The translations under genes and the position numbers were made by a program. Shown here in pieces: positions 35,657 to 44,832 of a stretch of DNA of 64,000 nucleotides. The stretch lies in the NCBI GenBank assembly GCA_013697245.1, contig JACCXH010000007.1:62001-126000 (forward strand), in the 5' to 3' direction. This DNA is from Bacteroidota bacterium. GTDB lineage: Bacteria; Bacteroidota; Bacteroidia; B-17B0; Aurantibacillaceae. The notes under the pieces were generated by a model. That model did not search any database. It saw nothing but the letters and a program-made list of their open reading frames with translations, and was not told the origin of the DNA. The first letter of the stretch is position 1. Each line of letters opens with the position of its first letter.

Positions 35657-36400
35657 ATGAACCTGTTTTTTCATATCGGCCGTTATTTTATGCTTTTGTA
35701 CAGGGTTTTTGCGAGGCCTCAAAAACATAGCGTATATATGCGGCAGATCATTTTCGAGATCAACAACATTGGTATTTCTTCTTTGCCTATCATTGCTATT
35801 ATTTCGGTTTTTATGGGGGGTATTATTACCATACAGGCTGCTTTTGGTTTTAATAGTCCCTGGGTGCCTTTGTACGCTGTTGGTTTTACAACCCGTGAGA
35901 GTATTATGCTCGAGTTTAGTCCAACCATCGTGTGTCTTATCCTTGCCGGAAAAGTTGGTTCTAATATTGCTTCTGAAATAGGTGCTATGCGCATTACAGA
36001 ACAGATCGATGCTTTAGAGATCATGGGAATTAATTCTGCCGGCTATTTAATATTTCCAAAAATTGCAGCGGCAGTATTTATTTTTCCTTTTTTAATAGCT
36101 TTAAGTATGTTTCTTGGTATTGCGGGTGGTTACGTTATGGGAATAACTTCCGGCGCCTGTACCGAATATGAATATATTTTTGGGATCCAGGCATTTTTTG
36201 AACCCTGGAAATTATATTATTCATTTACAAAAGTTTTGGTGTTTGCTTTTATCATCACCTCCGTTTCTGCTTATTTTGGTTATAATACCAGCGGTGGTGC
36301 TTTAGAAGTTGGTAAAAGCAGTACCAGCGCGGTGGTGTATAGTAGCATTTTAATTTTATTGTTCAGTTTAATTTTAACCAACTTATTCCTTAACCGTTGA
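35657..36400 (+). CDS. mlaE: MlaE-family ABC transporter permease
   Basis: A 247-residue inner-membrane permease (YrbE/MlaE family) of the Mla system, which moves phospholipids between the membranes. It has about five to six helices and the family blocks GGIITIQAAFGF, LILAGKVGSNIASEIGAMRITEQIDALEIMGI and the long EF-loop region GYNTSGGALEVGKSSTSAVV. It overlaps the ATPase gene mlaF by 4 bases. No MCE-domain gene (mlaD) follows here, so that partner must be elsewhere. Confidence 0.94.
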   Translation: MNLFFHIGRYFMLLYRVFARPQKHSVYMRQIIFEINNIGISSLPIIAIISVFMGGIITIQAAFGFNSPWVPLYAVGFTTRESIMLEFSPTIVCLILAGKVGSNIASEIGAMRITEQIDALEIMGINSAGYLIFPKIAAAVFIFPFLIALSMFLGIAGGYVMGITSGACTEYEYIFGIQAFFEPWKLYYSFTKVLVFAFIITSVSAYFGYNTSGGALEVGKSSTSAVVYSSILILLFSLILTNLFLNR

Positions 36401-37155
36401 TCGAAATTAAGAACATAAATAAAACTTTTGGCGACAGGCAAGTAGTAAAAGATGTTTCTTTTACATTTCACAAAGGAAAAACAAATTTAATTATTGGCGA
36501 AAGTGGTTGCGGTAAAACAACTATTTTAAAATTAATGGTTGGTCTGCACAAAGCTGATAGTGGCGATATATTATACGACGGGCAAAATTTCCCAAAACTA
36601 TCTGTTAATGAACAAGAGAACATCCGTAAAAAGATCGGGATGCTTTTTCAGGGTGGTGCTTTATTTGATTCGCAAACATTGGAAGAGAACGTTCAGTTTC
36701 CGTTGGATATGTTCACTGATCTTACTAAAGCAGAAAAGTTAGAACAGGTTAATTTTTGTTTGGAAAAAGTGCAATTGGTTGGCAAAAATAAATTGTACCC
36801 CGCAGAGTTAAGCGGTGGTATGAAAAAACGCGCGGCTCTTGCAAGAGCTATTGCCAATAATCCAAGCTATTTATTTTGTGATGAGCCCAACTCAGGATTG
36901 GATCCTAAAACATCTATCGTTATTGATAATCTTATTAGAAATATTACCGAAGAATTTAATATTACAACTATCATTGTAACACATGATATGAATAGTGTTA
37001 TTGAAATTGGAGATAATATTATGTTCGTTCACAAAGGCGAGAACTGGTGGACAGGAGATAAATCGCAGATATTAAAAACAAAGAACCAGGAATTATTTGA
37101 TTTTGTTTTTGCCAGCGAATTCATGAAACAGGTTTTGGGCTCTCAAGCTAAATAG
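36397..37155 (+). CDS. mlaF: MlaF-type ABC transporter ATP-binding protein
   Basis: A 252-residue ATPase. Walker A is GESGCGKTT (about 32-40), the Q-loop is LFQGGALFDSQT, the signature is LSGGMKKRAALARA and Walker B is YLFCDEPNSGLDPKTS. GGALFDS and GGMKKRAA are typical of MlaF. It starts at TTG within the TTGA overlap with the mlaE stop, a sign of translational coupling. It would power MlaE in lipid transport. Confidence 0.93.
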   Translation: MIEIKNINKTFGDRQVVKDVSFTFHKGKTNLIIGESGCGKTTILKLMVGLHKADSGDILYDGQNFPKLSVNEQENIRKKIGMLFQGGALFDSQTLEENVQFPLDMFTDLTKAEKLEQVNFCLEKVQLVGKNKLYPAELSGGMKKRAALARAIANNPSYLFCDEPNSGLDPKTSIVIDNLIRNITEEFNITTIIVTHDMNSVIEIGDNIMFVHKGENWWTGDKSQILKTKNQELFDFVFASEFMKQVLGSQAK

Positions 37156-37225
37156 GTAATAGAAAATAGATAAAGCTGATCTTACTTATTTTAGCTGATC
37201 AAAAAAATCCGTAGCACGCTACCTA

Positions 37226-39133
37226 CTATACTTCTTCCTGTATCTCTAACCAGCGGGTAGATTTTTCGTCAAGCTCTTTAGAAAGTAACTTTAGTTGATC
37301 ACTTATCTTTTGTAGCTCGTTATATTCTGTAATGCCACTTGCTAATTTATCTTCCAACTGTTTCTTTTTTTCTTCAAGTGATGGAATTTCTTTTTCAAGT
37401 ATCTCTAATTCGCGCTGTGTTTTGTAGGATAATTTTTTTGCGGGAGTTTCAGTAACAGACTTTTCTACAACAACTTTTTTTTGTTCAACTAGTGCGTCAT
37501 CGATTTTCAGTTCAGGAAATTTCTCGCCTTTTTTATTGGCCTTCCATTCGCGGTACTCCGTATAGTTACCAGGAAAATCTTTAATAGCGCCGTCGCCTTC
37601 CAGCACAAATGTGTGATCAACTAAACGATCAATAAAATAACGGTCGTGAGAAACAATTAAAACACAACCTTTAAACTCTTCTAAAAAATCTTCTAGTGTT
37701 TGAAGTGTAATAATGTCAAGATCATTAGTTGGCTCATCTAAAATTAAGAAGTTTGGGTTTTTCATTAACACCGTTAACAGATACAGTCTTCTTTTTTCGC
37801 CGCCACTTAAAGTATGCGCATAACTAAATTGTACGGCTGGTATAAAATTAAATCGCGTTAATAATTGCGATGCAGAAAGACTAGTACCATTAGCTAAAGG
37901 AATATAATCGGCAATATCCTGTACAATTTCAATAATACGTTTATCGTTATTAATGATCATACCGCCTTGCGAATAATAACCAAACACAATAGTATCTCCT
38001 AAAGACACTTTGCCTTTATCAACCGCTTCTTTACCTTGAATAATATTTAATAAAGTAGTTTTACCAACACCGTTCTTTCCAACTACACCAATTTTTTCGC
38101 CGGGAATAAACGTATAAGTAAATGGGTCTGATAAAATAGTTTTGTTAGGATAATTTTTTGTGATGTTATGCAGCTCTACAATTTTAGAACCCATGCGTTC
38201 CATTTTTACCGTCAATTCAATTTTTTTCTCAACGCGTTTTTGTTTTGCTTTTTTCTCGATCTCATAAAAAGCATCTACCCGTGATTTTGATTTTGTGCCG
38301 CGCGCCTTTGGCATCTTGCGAACCCACACCACTTCTTTGCGATATAAATTACGTGCTTTATCAATTTCCGCATCGGAGATCTGCTCACGTTCAGCTTTCT
38401 TTTCTAAATAATAATCAAAGTTACCGTTGTATTCGTATAATTTGTAATTATCTATTTCAATAATTTTATCGCATACTTCATCTAAAAAATAACGGTCGTG
38501 CGTAACTAACAAAATACTTAATGATGCGTCTTGTAAATAATTCTCTAACCATTCTATCATGTCAATGTCCAAATGGTTAGTTGGCTCATCCATAATAATT
38601 AAATTCGGGCGATTAATTAAAGTTAGCGCTAATGCAACACGTTTTTTTTGTCCCCCTGAAAGCGTATTTGCAATTTGTGTAGTATCTTTTATTTCTAAAC
38701 GCGAAAGGATCTCTACAATATTTTTTTCATAATCCCAGGCATCAATTAAGTTCATGTGGTTGAGCGATTCTTCCAAGCGGTCAGCAACTTTTGGATCTGT
38801 AGAGGTTTCGCTTAATTTAATTACCGCGTCATATTCCTTTATTGCCTTTACAAATTTATTATCGGCAGTATCAATTAATTGTTGAATGCTTAATGTTTCG
38901 TCAAACGTAAAATTCTGATCTAAAAAACCAATAGTAATATCTTTTCTAAAAACAACTTCGCCTTCATCGGCAATTTCAATACCTTTTAAAATTTTAAAAA
39001 GTGTTGTTTTACCAGAACCATTTTTTGCAACCAGCGCTACTTTTTCGCCATAGTTAATACCAAAGCTTATTTTATTAAATAATTTTTTTGCCCCGTAGGC
39101 TTTAGAAAGGTTGTTTATAGAGAGTAAATTCAT
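37226..39133 (-). CDS. ABC-F family ATPase (Uup/EttA-like)
   Basis: A 635-residue soluble protein with two ABC domains and no membrane helices. Domain 1 has Walker A GKNGSGKTT (mutated slightly to AKNGSGKTT), signature LSGGQKKRVALAL and Walker B LIIMDEPTNHLD. A basic linker (KMPKARGTKSKSRVDAFYEI) leads to domain 2 with GKNGVGKTT, LSGGEKRRL and LILDEPTNDLD. A coiled-coil tail (about 560-635) marks the Uup/YdiF type. ABC-F proteins act on the ribosome. I start at the ATG at 39133; a TTG three codons upstream is part of TACCTTTG, a -7 box at 39147-39140. Confidence 0.93.
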   Translation of the reverse strand: MNLLSINNLSKAYGAKKLFNKISFGINYGEKVALVAKNGSGKTTLFKILKGIEIADEGEVVFRKDITIGFLDQNFTFDETLSIQQLIDTADNKFVKAIKEYDAVIKLSETSTDPKVADRLEESLNHMNLIDAWDYEKNIVEILSRLEIKDTTQIANTLSGGQKKRVALALTLINRPNLIIMDEPTNHLDIDMIEWLENYLQDASLSILLVTHDRYFLDEVCDKIIEIDNYKLYEYNGNFDYYLEKKAEREQISDAEIDKARNLYRKEVVWVRKMPKARGTKSKSRVDAFYEIEKKAKQKRVEKKIELTVKMERMGSKIVELHNITKNYPNKTILSDPFTYTFIPGEKIGVVGKNGVGKTTLLNIIQGKEAVDKGKVSLGDTIVFGYYSQGGMIINNDKRIIEIVQDIADYIPLANGTSLSASQLLTRFNFIPAVQFSYAHTLSGGEKRRLYLLTVLMKNPNFLILDEPTNDLDIITLQTLEDFLEEFKGCVLIVSHDRYFIDRLVDHTFVLEGDGAIKDFPGNYTEYREWKANKKGEKFPELKIDDALVEQKKVVVEKSVTETPAKKLSYKTQRELEILEKEIPSLEEKKKQLEDKLASGITEYNELQKISDQLKLLSKELDEKSTRWLEIQEEV

Positions 39134-39139
39134 CGGCGG

Positions 39140-39147
39140 CAAAGGTA
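39140..39147 (-). promoter_or_regulatory. -7 promoter box of the ABC-F gene
   Basis: The minus-strand TACCTTTG (39147-39140) matches TAnnTTTG exactly and ends 6 bases before the ATG. No TTG is found at the usual -33 distance. Confidence 0.45.
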
Positions 39148-39211
39148 CTGCGTTTTTAGCGAATAGCCCGATTTTTTTATTTTAAGGTTTTTTTGTAACC
39201 TTATTCGGAAA

Positions 39212-39364
39212 ATGAGCCAAAAATCAGCCATATTTCTTACCGAGGAGGAAAAATTAAAGATTTACCTCCAGACATGCCATACGGAACGTTTTCGTATGTT
39301 AATGAGTATGATAAGACTTTGCCAAAAGATGAAAAAAGCTAAAATAATAGAAGTAAAATCTTAA
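39212..39364 (+). CDS. Small protein upstream of the broken nucleotidyltransferase
   Basis: A 50-residue frame beginning MSQKSAIFLTEEEKLKIYL and ending KKAKIIEVKS. It is highly charged and predicted helical, with a Met- and Arg-rich middle (RFRMLMSMIRLCQKM). It ends 2 bases before the reading frame of the decayed nucleotidyltransferase. Small helical proteins often precede such nucleotidyltransferases as partner or antitoxin, so it may be the surviving half of a pair; that role is inference. It is not frameshifted. Confidence 0.5.
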   Translation: MSQKSAIFLTEEEKLKIYLQTCHTERFRMLMSMIRLCQKMKKAKIIEVKS

Positions 39365-39366
39365 TT

Positions 39367-39831
39367 GTGGATATATCTGACGATGAGATCTTGGATTTGT
39401 GGCGACTTCTGAAAAAACACAAAACAATTTATTTAATGGTTGGTGACTTTGCATCAACGCTGCATGGCTTTAATCGGTTTACTCAGGAAATAGATATTTG
39501 GATAAAAGATACTGCAAAAAATCGAAAATCTTCGCGAAACGTTTAAAGGAATTAAATATTGGAGATTTTGAAAACATAGAAACTACACCATTTATTCACG
39601 GTTTTACTTCTATAAAACTAAATTCCGGCTTTGAATTAGATATTATGACCTTTTTAAAAGGCTTTGCTCAGGAAAAATTTGATGAATGTTATAAGATTGC
39701 TCCCACGGCAATGATCGAAGAAATTCCGGTTAAATTTTTGCATATAACGCAATTAATAGAAGCAAAAAAAATCCTCCGGAAGACCGAAGGATTTAATTGA
39801 TATTGAAGAATTAGAAAAAATTAAAAGAGGA
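39367..39831 (+). pseudogene. Decayed nucleotidyltransferase (DUF6036/AbiEii-like), frameshifted
   Basis: Frame 1 from GTG 39367 reads DISDDEILDLWRLLKKH, IYLMVGDFASTLHGF and FTQEIDIWIKDT before stopping at 39544-39546. This is a nucleotidyltransferase fold start: Gly-Asp (normally GG) at the loop and DxD-like EIDIW. The sequence continues in another frame from about 39550 (ELNIGDFENIE, GFELDIMTFLKGF, FLHITQLIEAKK). It shifts again at a run of eight A (39764-39771): dropping one A restores SSGRPKDLIDIEELEKIK, the usual C-terminal motif. With at least two net frame changes it should not give a working enzyme. The exact end is uncertain; it runs into the convergent gene. Confidence 0.8.
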
Positions 39832-40311
39832 TTAATTCGGGTTATAAGTTTTGGTACTTGCCACAGCTCCGCTTTCGTCCCAATTCGTCCAAACGCCTGT
39901 TTTCTCGCCATTATTGTAATTCATTTCAAAACGTTTTTTACCTGTTTCATCATAAACTAACCAGGTACCGGTTTTTTTACCGGCATTATAAAAAGCAATG
40001 GCAGAAATAGTACCGTTTTCGTTATAACGTGTCCATTTTTGATCTTTTTGTCCGTTTTTAAAAGTGCCTGTCTCCATTTTATTTCCTGAAGCATAATAAT
40101 AAGTTGCTTCACCATCAATAACCCCTTCTTTTACAGTAAAATCGGTTTTAACGCCATTTTTTACTTCAGAGATAACACCATTAAACAACTTACCACTAAA
40201 TAATTGCGGATCGCTATTTGTGTCTATATATAAACCTTTTTCGTTTTGTATTTGGGCATTTGTAACGCCTGTTATTAAAACCGATAAAACTATTACTACT
40301 AACTTTTTCAT
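39832..40311 (-). CDS. Exported YwqK/MORN-like repeat protein
   Basis: A 159-residue protein with a signal peptide (about 1-19, cut before QIQNEKG). The body has repeated strands of the form G-x-W-x-x-Y-x-x-x-G (GEATYYYASGNKMETGTF, QKWTRYNENGTISAIAFY, GTWLVYDETGKKRFEMNY, GVWTNWDESG), as in MORN/YwqK-type proteins. Some relatives are called antitoxins, but exported Bacteroidota versions are probably structural or surface proteins. It has a good promoter of its own. Confidence 0.8.
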   Translation of the reverse strand: MKKLVVIVLSVLITGVTNAQIQNEKGLYIDTNSDPQLFSGKLFNGVISEVKNGVKTDFTVKEGVIDGEATYYYASGNKMETGTFKNGQKDQKWTRYNENGTISAIAFYNAGKKTGTWLVYDETGKKRFEMNYNNGEKTGVWTNWDESGAVASTKTYNPN

Positions 40312-40350
40312 AATTGTTTGTTTTAAAATAAATAGATCAATTTCTTATAT

Positions 40351-40381
40351 CAAAGATATTAAGATAACGCTTAGGAAACAA
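40351..40381 (-). promoter_or_regulatory. Promoter of the YwqK/MORN-like gene
   Basis: On the minus strand TTG (40381-40379), 20 bases and TATCTTTG (40358-40351): a full match to the Bacteroidota consensus. The leader is about 35 bases. Confidence 0.7.
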
Positions 40382-40421
40382 TGGCGTAATGAAAATTTAA
40401 CATTAACTTTACTTATAGCGC

Positions 40422-40464
40422 CGTTAAAATTCGTGAAGTCCTTGCTAATAAAGGGCTTTTAACG
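40422..40464 (-). terminator. Hairpin after the 111-residue CarboxypepD_reg gene
   Basis: An 8-bp outer stem CGTTAAAA/TTTTAACG (40422-40429 with 40457-40464) and an inner stem with one G-U pair sit just beyond the stop of the upstream minus-strand gene. No clear T run follows, so termination is uncertain. Confidence 0.4.
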
Positions 40465-40468
40465 TTAA

Positions 40469-40804
40469 TTAGTTAAGCGGTTGTAAAGAAATATCTGAGA
40501 ATAAAGAAAGGTTACTCGATTTTACCTCTAAAGGTTGATAACCAATTGTATTTATGGATAGTGAATATACCTTATCGGTTTTTAAAGAAAGCTTAAAGTT
40601 GCCATCAAAATCAGCAAAAAAGGTTTCGCCGGTTTCGTTTATGGTAATTTTGGCTCCTGCAATGGATTCACCGGTAACATCAGTAATTTTACCGGCAATT
40701 GTTTTTTGTGTAATGGCAACGGCTTTTTTTTCTTTATCGTTATTTCCTGCAAAAGAAACTGCGGTTAAACCTAAGAATAAAAATATGTAAACTAATCTTT
40801 TCAC
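40469..40804 (-). CDS. Small exported carboxypeptidase-regulatory-like domain protein
   Basis: A 111-residue protein: signal peptide (about 1-19, ending SFAGNN) plus a single CarboxypepD_reg-like beta-sandwich (TIAGKITDVTGESIAGAKITINETGETFFADFDGNFKLSLKT, then YSLSINTIGYQPLEV). There is no receptor barrel attached, so it is a free-standing domain in the periplasm or at the surface. Function is unknown. Its 3' side carries a hairpin. Confidence 0.85.
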   Translation of the reverse strand: MKRLVYIFLFLGLTAVSFAGNNDKEKKAVAITQKTIAGKITDVTGESIAGAKITINETGETFFADFDGNFKLSLKTDKVYSLSINTIGYQPLEVKSSNLSLFSDISLQPLN

Positions 40805-40895
40805 TAATGTAAAATTACAAGCCCTACTTAGTTAAATTCTTAGGCAAATGTTACCAAATGGTTAATAAGTGTTTTTGCGGGACGGGCGATAAAAT

Positions 40896-41063
40896 AGCCA
40901 CTAATTTCACTAATTATACAAACCTTTTTAATGTACTAATTACAAATTAGTGGAATTTATGTTTTCTGTAATAAATTGCAGAAAACATAAAAATTATACC
41001 AAGAAGAGCACTTATAAATAGGTTTTAATTTAGTATTTAGTGAAATTTGTGTGATTCGTGGCT
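40896..41063. repeat. MITE-like palindromic element in the 301-base gap before trmD
   Basis: The 301 bases 40805-41105 hold no gene. Within them, 20-base ends (40896-40915 and 41044-41063) are inverted copies matching at 16 of 20 positions. Inside are a 7-bp hairpin (40935-40941 with 40945-40951) and a strong 13-bp hairpin (40956-40968 with 40979-40991, 10-base loop). There is no transposase. The terminal sequence, a variant of GCCAC-AAT-CAC-AAT, resembles dispersed intergenic repeats of other genomes. A second copy is not present in this window. Confidence 0.55.
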
Positions 41064-41092
41064 CAATTTTTAACCAAATCAGAGCAATCCTT

Positions 41093-41100
41093 TATCTTTA
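41093..41100 (+). promoter_or_regulatory. -7-like box of trmD
   Basis: TATCTTTA, one mismatch from TAnnTTTG, ends 5 bases before the trmD ATG. No -33 TTG is seen. If used, the mRNA would be leaderless or nearly so. Confidence 0.35.
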
Positions 41101-41105
41101 CGCCC

Positions 41106-41780
41106 ATGAGAATTGATATTATCAGTGCCGTTCCCGATCTTATGGCCAGTTTTTTTGGTCATTCTATCCTAAAAAGGGCAATTAATAACAAATTGGTGGA
41201 AGTTAACCTCATTAACCTTCGTGATTATTCTACCAACAAACAAAAGCAAATAGACGATTATGCCTTTGGTGGAGGGGCGGGCATGGTTTTATCAATAGGG
41301 CCAATAGCCGCATGTATAGCCGATCTTAAGGCTAAAAGAAATTACGATGAGGTAATTTATATGAGTCCCGATGGCGAGCTCTTAGATCAAAAAATTTGCA
41401 ACCAATATTCGCTTTTAAAGAACATCATTATATTGTGTGGTCATTATAAAGGGGTTGATGAAAGGGTGCGCCAGCACTTAATTACAAAAGAAATAAGCAT
41501 TGGCGACTACGTTCTAAGTGGTGGCGAAATTCCGGCAGCAGCCTTTTGCGACGGGGTAATACGTTTGCTTCCGGGGGTGTTAAATGACGAAACTTCTGCC
41601 TTAAGCGATTCTTTTCAAGATAATTTACTGGCACCGCCTGTGTATACAAGGCCTGCGGAATTTAACGGCTGGACGATACCGGAGATATTATTAAGCGGAC
41701 ATACCGCCAACATTGATAAATGGCGCCATGAGCAAAGCGTAGAACGCACTAAGTTAAGAAGGCCGGATCTGCTTAAATAG
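41106..41780 (+). CDS. trmD: tRNA (guanine-N1-)-methyltransferase
   Basis: A 224-residue SPOUT enzyme that makes m1G37 in tRNAs next to the anticodon and prevents frameshifting. The N-terminus [12 protein letters not shown] is usual for the family, and [29 protein letters not shown] and [16 protein letters not shown] (trefoil-knot S-adenosylmethionine site) are all present. The C-terminal LPGVLND and [22 protein letters not shown] complete it. I use the ATG at 41106; a GTG at 41058 would add 16 residues not seen in the family. It is isolated from rpsP-rimM, its partners in many bacteria. Confidence 0.97.
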   Translation: MRIDIISAVPDLMASFFGHSILKRAINNKLVEVNLINLRDYSTNKQKQIDDYAFGGGAGMVLSIGPIAACIADLKAKRNYDEVIYMSPDGELLDQKICNQYSLLKNIIILCGHYKGVDERVRQHLITKEISIGDYVLSGGEIPAAAFCDGVIRLLPGVLNDETSALSDSFQDNLLAPPVYTRPAEFNGWTIPEILLSGHTANIDKWRHEQSVERTKLRRPDLLK

Positions 41781-41856
41781 AGGCAAGTATTGTTTAAAAT
41801 CCCTTTTAATTTCCCGAAAATTTTGCGTTATTTGGGTTCCTAAAAAATCTATTTAC

Positions 41857-43401
41857 ATGAAAGTTGGAATCCCAGCGGAAATATCCCCAAATGAACTAAG
41901 GGTAGCCGCAACTCCTAAAACTGTTAAGCGTTTGCAAAAGCAAGGGTTTGAAGTTCAAATTCAAAAAGGTGCCGGCATTAAAGCAAATTTTTCTGATAAA
42001 GAATTCGAAGAAGCCGGCGCTAAAATTGTTAATTCCGCTGCCGATATATACGGCAATTCAGATATCGTTCTTAAAGTAAAAGAGCCAACTACCGAAGAAG
42101 TAGGTATGATGAAAGAAGGTTTGGTAATGTTAAGCTACTTATGGCCTGCACAAAACCAAGATCTATTAAAAAAATTAGCCGATAAAAAAGTAAATGCCAT
42201 TGCAATGGATGCAATTCCGCGTATCTCACGCGCGCAAAAAATGGATGTTTTGTCTTCTATGGCAAACATTGCAGGATATAGGGCGGTAATTGAAGGCTCA
42301 TATCATTTTGGAAGATTTTTAAACGGACAAATTACCGCTGCGGGTAAAGTAGAGCCCGCAAAAGTATTGGTAATTGGTGCCGGTGTTGCCGGTTTAGCTG
42401 CTATTGGCGCTGCCAATTCTTTAGGCGCAGTTGTTAGAGCTTTTGATACACGTAAAGAAGTAGCAGAGCAAATTGAATCAATGGGCGCGCAATTTTTAAC
42501 TGTAGAAATAGAAGAAGACGGCGCAACATCCTCCGGTTACTCAAAAGAAATGAGTAAAGAATTTATTGAAGCGGAGATGAAATTATTTTTAGAGCAAGCG
42601 AAAGAATGTGATATTGTAATTACAACTGCACAAATTCCGGGTAGGCCCGCTCCAAAATTATGGATGGATTATCACGTAGCTGCCATGAAACCGGGTTCTG
42701 TTATTGTAGATCTAGCTGCATCAACAGGGGGTAACTGCGCTCTTACAAAAAACGGAGAAATTTATACAACCGATAATGGCGTTACCATGGTTGGTAAATT
42801 AAATCAATTACCTAGCCAAGCATCACAACTCTACGGAAATAACTTATGTCATTTATTAGATGATATGGGTAAGGCAGAAAAATGGAAAATTGATATGGAA
42901 GATGCTGTTGTATCAAGAGCAATGGTAACTTATAACGGAAAAATCAACTGGCCTCCTGCACCGCTTCCTGTTAGTCCAACCGCTGGAGGAAAAGCAAAAG
43001 TAATTCCTCCTACAGCTGAAGAAACAAAAGCGAATGATGCAGAAATTGCAAAGAAAAAAGCAACATCAACATGGATCAGTATTTCAGTTATTGGCGCTTT
43101 GTTATTATTAGTTGGCGCATTCGCCCCTTCTGCTTTTATTCAGCACTTTACTGTATTTGTGTTAGCTATTTTTGTTGGATGGCAGGTTATCAGTAATGTA
43201 TCTCATGCTTTGCACACACCGTTGATGGCAGTTACAAATGCCATTAGCGGTATCATTGTTATTGGAGGTTTGTTACAAACTAAAAATGATATAGGCAATG
43301 TTATGACCATTCTTGCTGCTGTAGCAATTTTAATAGCAAGTATTAATATTGTTGGTGGATTTGTAGTAACACACCGTATGTTGAAAATGTTTAAAAAATA
43401 A
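41857..43401 (+). CDS. pntA: NAD(P) transhydrogenase subunit alpha
   Basis: A 514-residue protein of the proton-translocating transhydrogenase that exchanges hydride between NADH and NADP. The N-terminal domain binds NAD ([30 protein letters not shown], about 170-200), preceded by alanine-dehydrogenase-like blocks ([15 protein letters not shown]). The last 120 residues hold four membrane helices. The alpha1 and alpha2 parts are thus fused, as in E. coli, rather than split. The pntB gene follows after 10 bases. Confidence 0.96.
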   Translation: MKVGIPAEISPNELRVAATPKTVKRLQKQGFEVQIQKGAGIKANFSDKEFEEAGAKIVNSAADIYGNSDIVLKVKEPTTEEVGMMKEGLVMLSYLWPAQNQDLLKKLADKKVNAIAMDAIPRISRAQKMDVLSSMANIAGYRAVIEGSYHFGRFLNGQITAAGKVEPAKVLVIGAGVAGLAAIGAANSLGAVVRAFDTRKEVAEQIESMGAQFLTVEIEEDGATSSGYSKEMSKEFIEAEMKLFLEQAKECDIVITTAQIPGRPAPKLWMDYHVAAMKPGSVIVDLAASTGGNCALTKNGEIYTTDNGVTMVGKLNQLPSQASQLYGNNLCHLLDDMGKAEKWKIDMEDAVVSRAMVTYNGKINWPPAPLPVSPTAGGKAKVIPPTAEETKANDAEIAKKKATSTWISISVIGALLLLVGAFAPSAFIQHFTVFVLAIFVGWQVISNVSHALHTPLMAVTNAISGIIVIGGLLQTKNDIGNVMTILAAVAILIASINIVGGFVVTHRMLKMFKK

Positions 43402-43411
43402 GAATTGAATT

Positions 43412-44812
43412 ATGTTTATAGTTAAAGAAATACAAACAGCCGCATACTTATTTGCCAGTATCCTGTTTATTTTAAGTTTAAGTGGATTAGCTTCTCAGGA
43501 ATCTGCAAAACGTGGCGTTCTATTCGGGATCGTCGGAATGATCATAGCGATCATTGCTACTGTAATGGGACAAGGTGTAGAAGGCCATGTATACATTATA
43601 AGCGCAATTGCAGTTGCCTCTTTTATTGGAATTATGCTGGCAAGAAAAGTGGAGATGACCGCCATGCCGCAATTAGTTGCTATCCTTCATAGTTTTGTAG
43701 GATTAGCAGCTGTTTTAGTTGGTATTGGTTCTTATCTCGATCCTGCTACGCAAGCTTTGTCAGGTGCCGAACATACGATTCATTTAGTAGAAGTTTTTGT
43801 TGGAATTTTTATTGGCGCCATTACATTTACAGGTTCTATTATTGCATGGGGAAAACTGGATGGTAAAATTCCTTCTAAGCCTTGGAGCTTTGCAGGACTT
43901 CAAATGATGAATTTAATATTGCTTACAGCTTGTATTGTTTGTGGTGTTTTCTTCTGTAAGGCCGAAGGCACAGGTGGTATGCTTTATCTTGGTATCATGA
44001 CGGCAATTGCTTCTTTTATTGGTATTGTTCTGGTTATGGCTATTGGTGGTGGCGATATGCCGGTGGTAGTTTCTATGTTAAATTCTTATTCAGGTTGGGC
44101 TGCATCTGCTGCAGGTTTTATGTTAGGCAACGACCTTTTAATTGTTACCGGCGCTTTGGTAGGAAGTTCAGGAGCTATACTTTCTATGCATATGTGTGAG
44201 GCAATGAATCGTTCTTTCTTCTCGGTAATATTTGCAAGCTCAAGTTTAGGAGCCAGAACCGGTGAGAAAAAAGCAATGGAAGGAGAAGTAACTGCATTAA
44301 ATCACGAAGAGGTTGCAACTTTATTGAAGGAAGCAAAATCGGTTGTAATTGTTCCGGGTTACGGAATGGCGGTTGCAAAAGCACAGTATCCTATTCACGA
44401 AATGGTTCAGGTATTACAAAAAGCTGGTAAAAAAGTTAGATTCGCAATTCATCCTGTAGCGGGCCGTTTACCGGGACACATGAACGTGTTATTAGCGGAA
44501 GCAAATGTTTCCTACGATATTGTTATGGAAATGGATGAAATAAATCCTGATATGCCTGACACAGATGTGGTGATGGTAATTGGTGCAAACGATGTTGTGA
44601 ACCCAAGCGCACAAGACGATCCGGGATGTTCAATTTATGGTATGCCGGTAATTGAAGCTTGGAAAGCAGAGAAGGTTATCATCATGAAACGTTCAATGTC
44701 TGCCGGTTATTCCGGTGAAGACAATCCTTTGTTTTATAAACCAAATTCAGAGATGTTATATGGTGATGCAAAGGCCAGCGTTGAAAAGATCTTAGGATTT
44801 TTAAAAGCATAA
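43412..44812 (+). CDS. pntB: NAD(P) transhydrogenase subunit beta
   Basis: A 466-residue partner of PntA. The N-terminal two thirds are about eight or nine membrane helices (from [17 protein letters not shown]). The C-terminal NADP-binding domain carries [17 protein letters not shown] (about 310-326), [18 protein letters not shown] and [20 protein letters not shown]. It sits in operon with pntA. It provides NADPH for biosynthesis at the cost of the proton gradient. Confidence 0.97.
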   Translation: MFIVKEIQTAAYLFASILFILSLSGLASQESAKRGVLFGIVGMIIAIIATVMGQGVEGHVYIISAIAVASFIGIMLARKVEMTAMPQLVAILHSFVGLAAVLVGIGSYLDPATQALSGAEHTIHLVEVFVGIFIGAITFTGSIIAWGKLDGKIPSKPWSFAGLQMMNLILLTACIVCGVFFCKAEGTGGMLYLGIMTAIASFIGIVLVMAIGGGDMPVVVSMLNSYSGWAASAAGFMLGNDLLIVTGALVGSSGAILSMHMCEAMNRSFFSVIFASSSLGARTGEKKAMEGEVTALNHEEVATLLKEAKSVVIVPGYGMAVAKAQYPIHEMVQVLQKAGKKVRFAIHPVAGRLPGHMNVLLAEANVSYDIVMEMDEINPDMPDTDVVMVIGANDVVNPSAQDDPGCSIYGMPVIEAWKAEKVIIMKRSMSAGYSGEDNPLFYKPNSEMLYGDAKASVEKILGFLKA

Positions 44813-44832
44813 CTTTTTTTATAAAGACCTTA

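Noticed and set aside
37155..37225. Terminator after mlaF
   Set aside because: The repeated AGCTGATC copies are direct, not inverted, so no hairpin forms.
40858..40950. 30-residue open frame in the gap before trmD
   Set aside because: It is encoded by the terminal inverted repeat and is very short.
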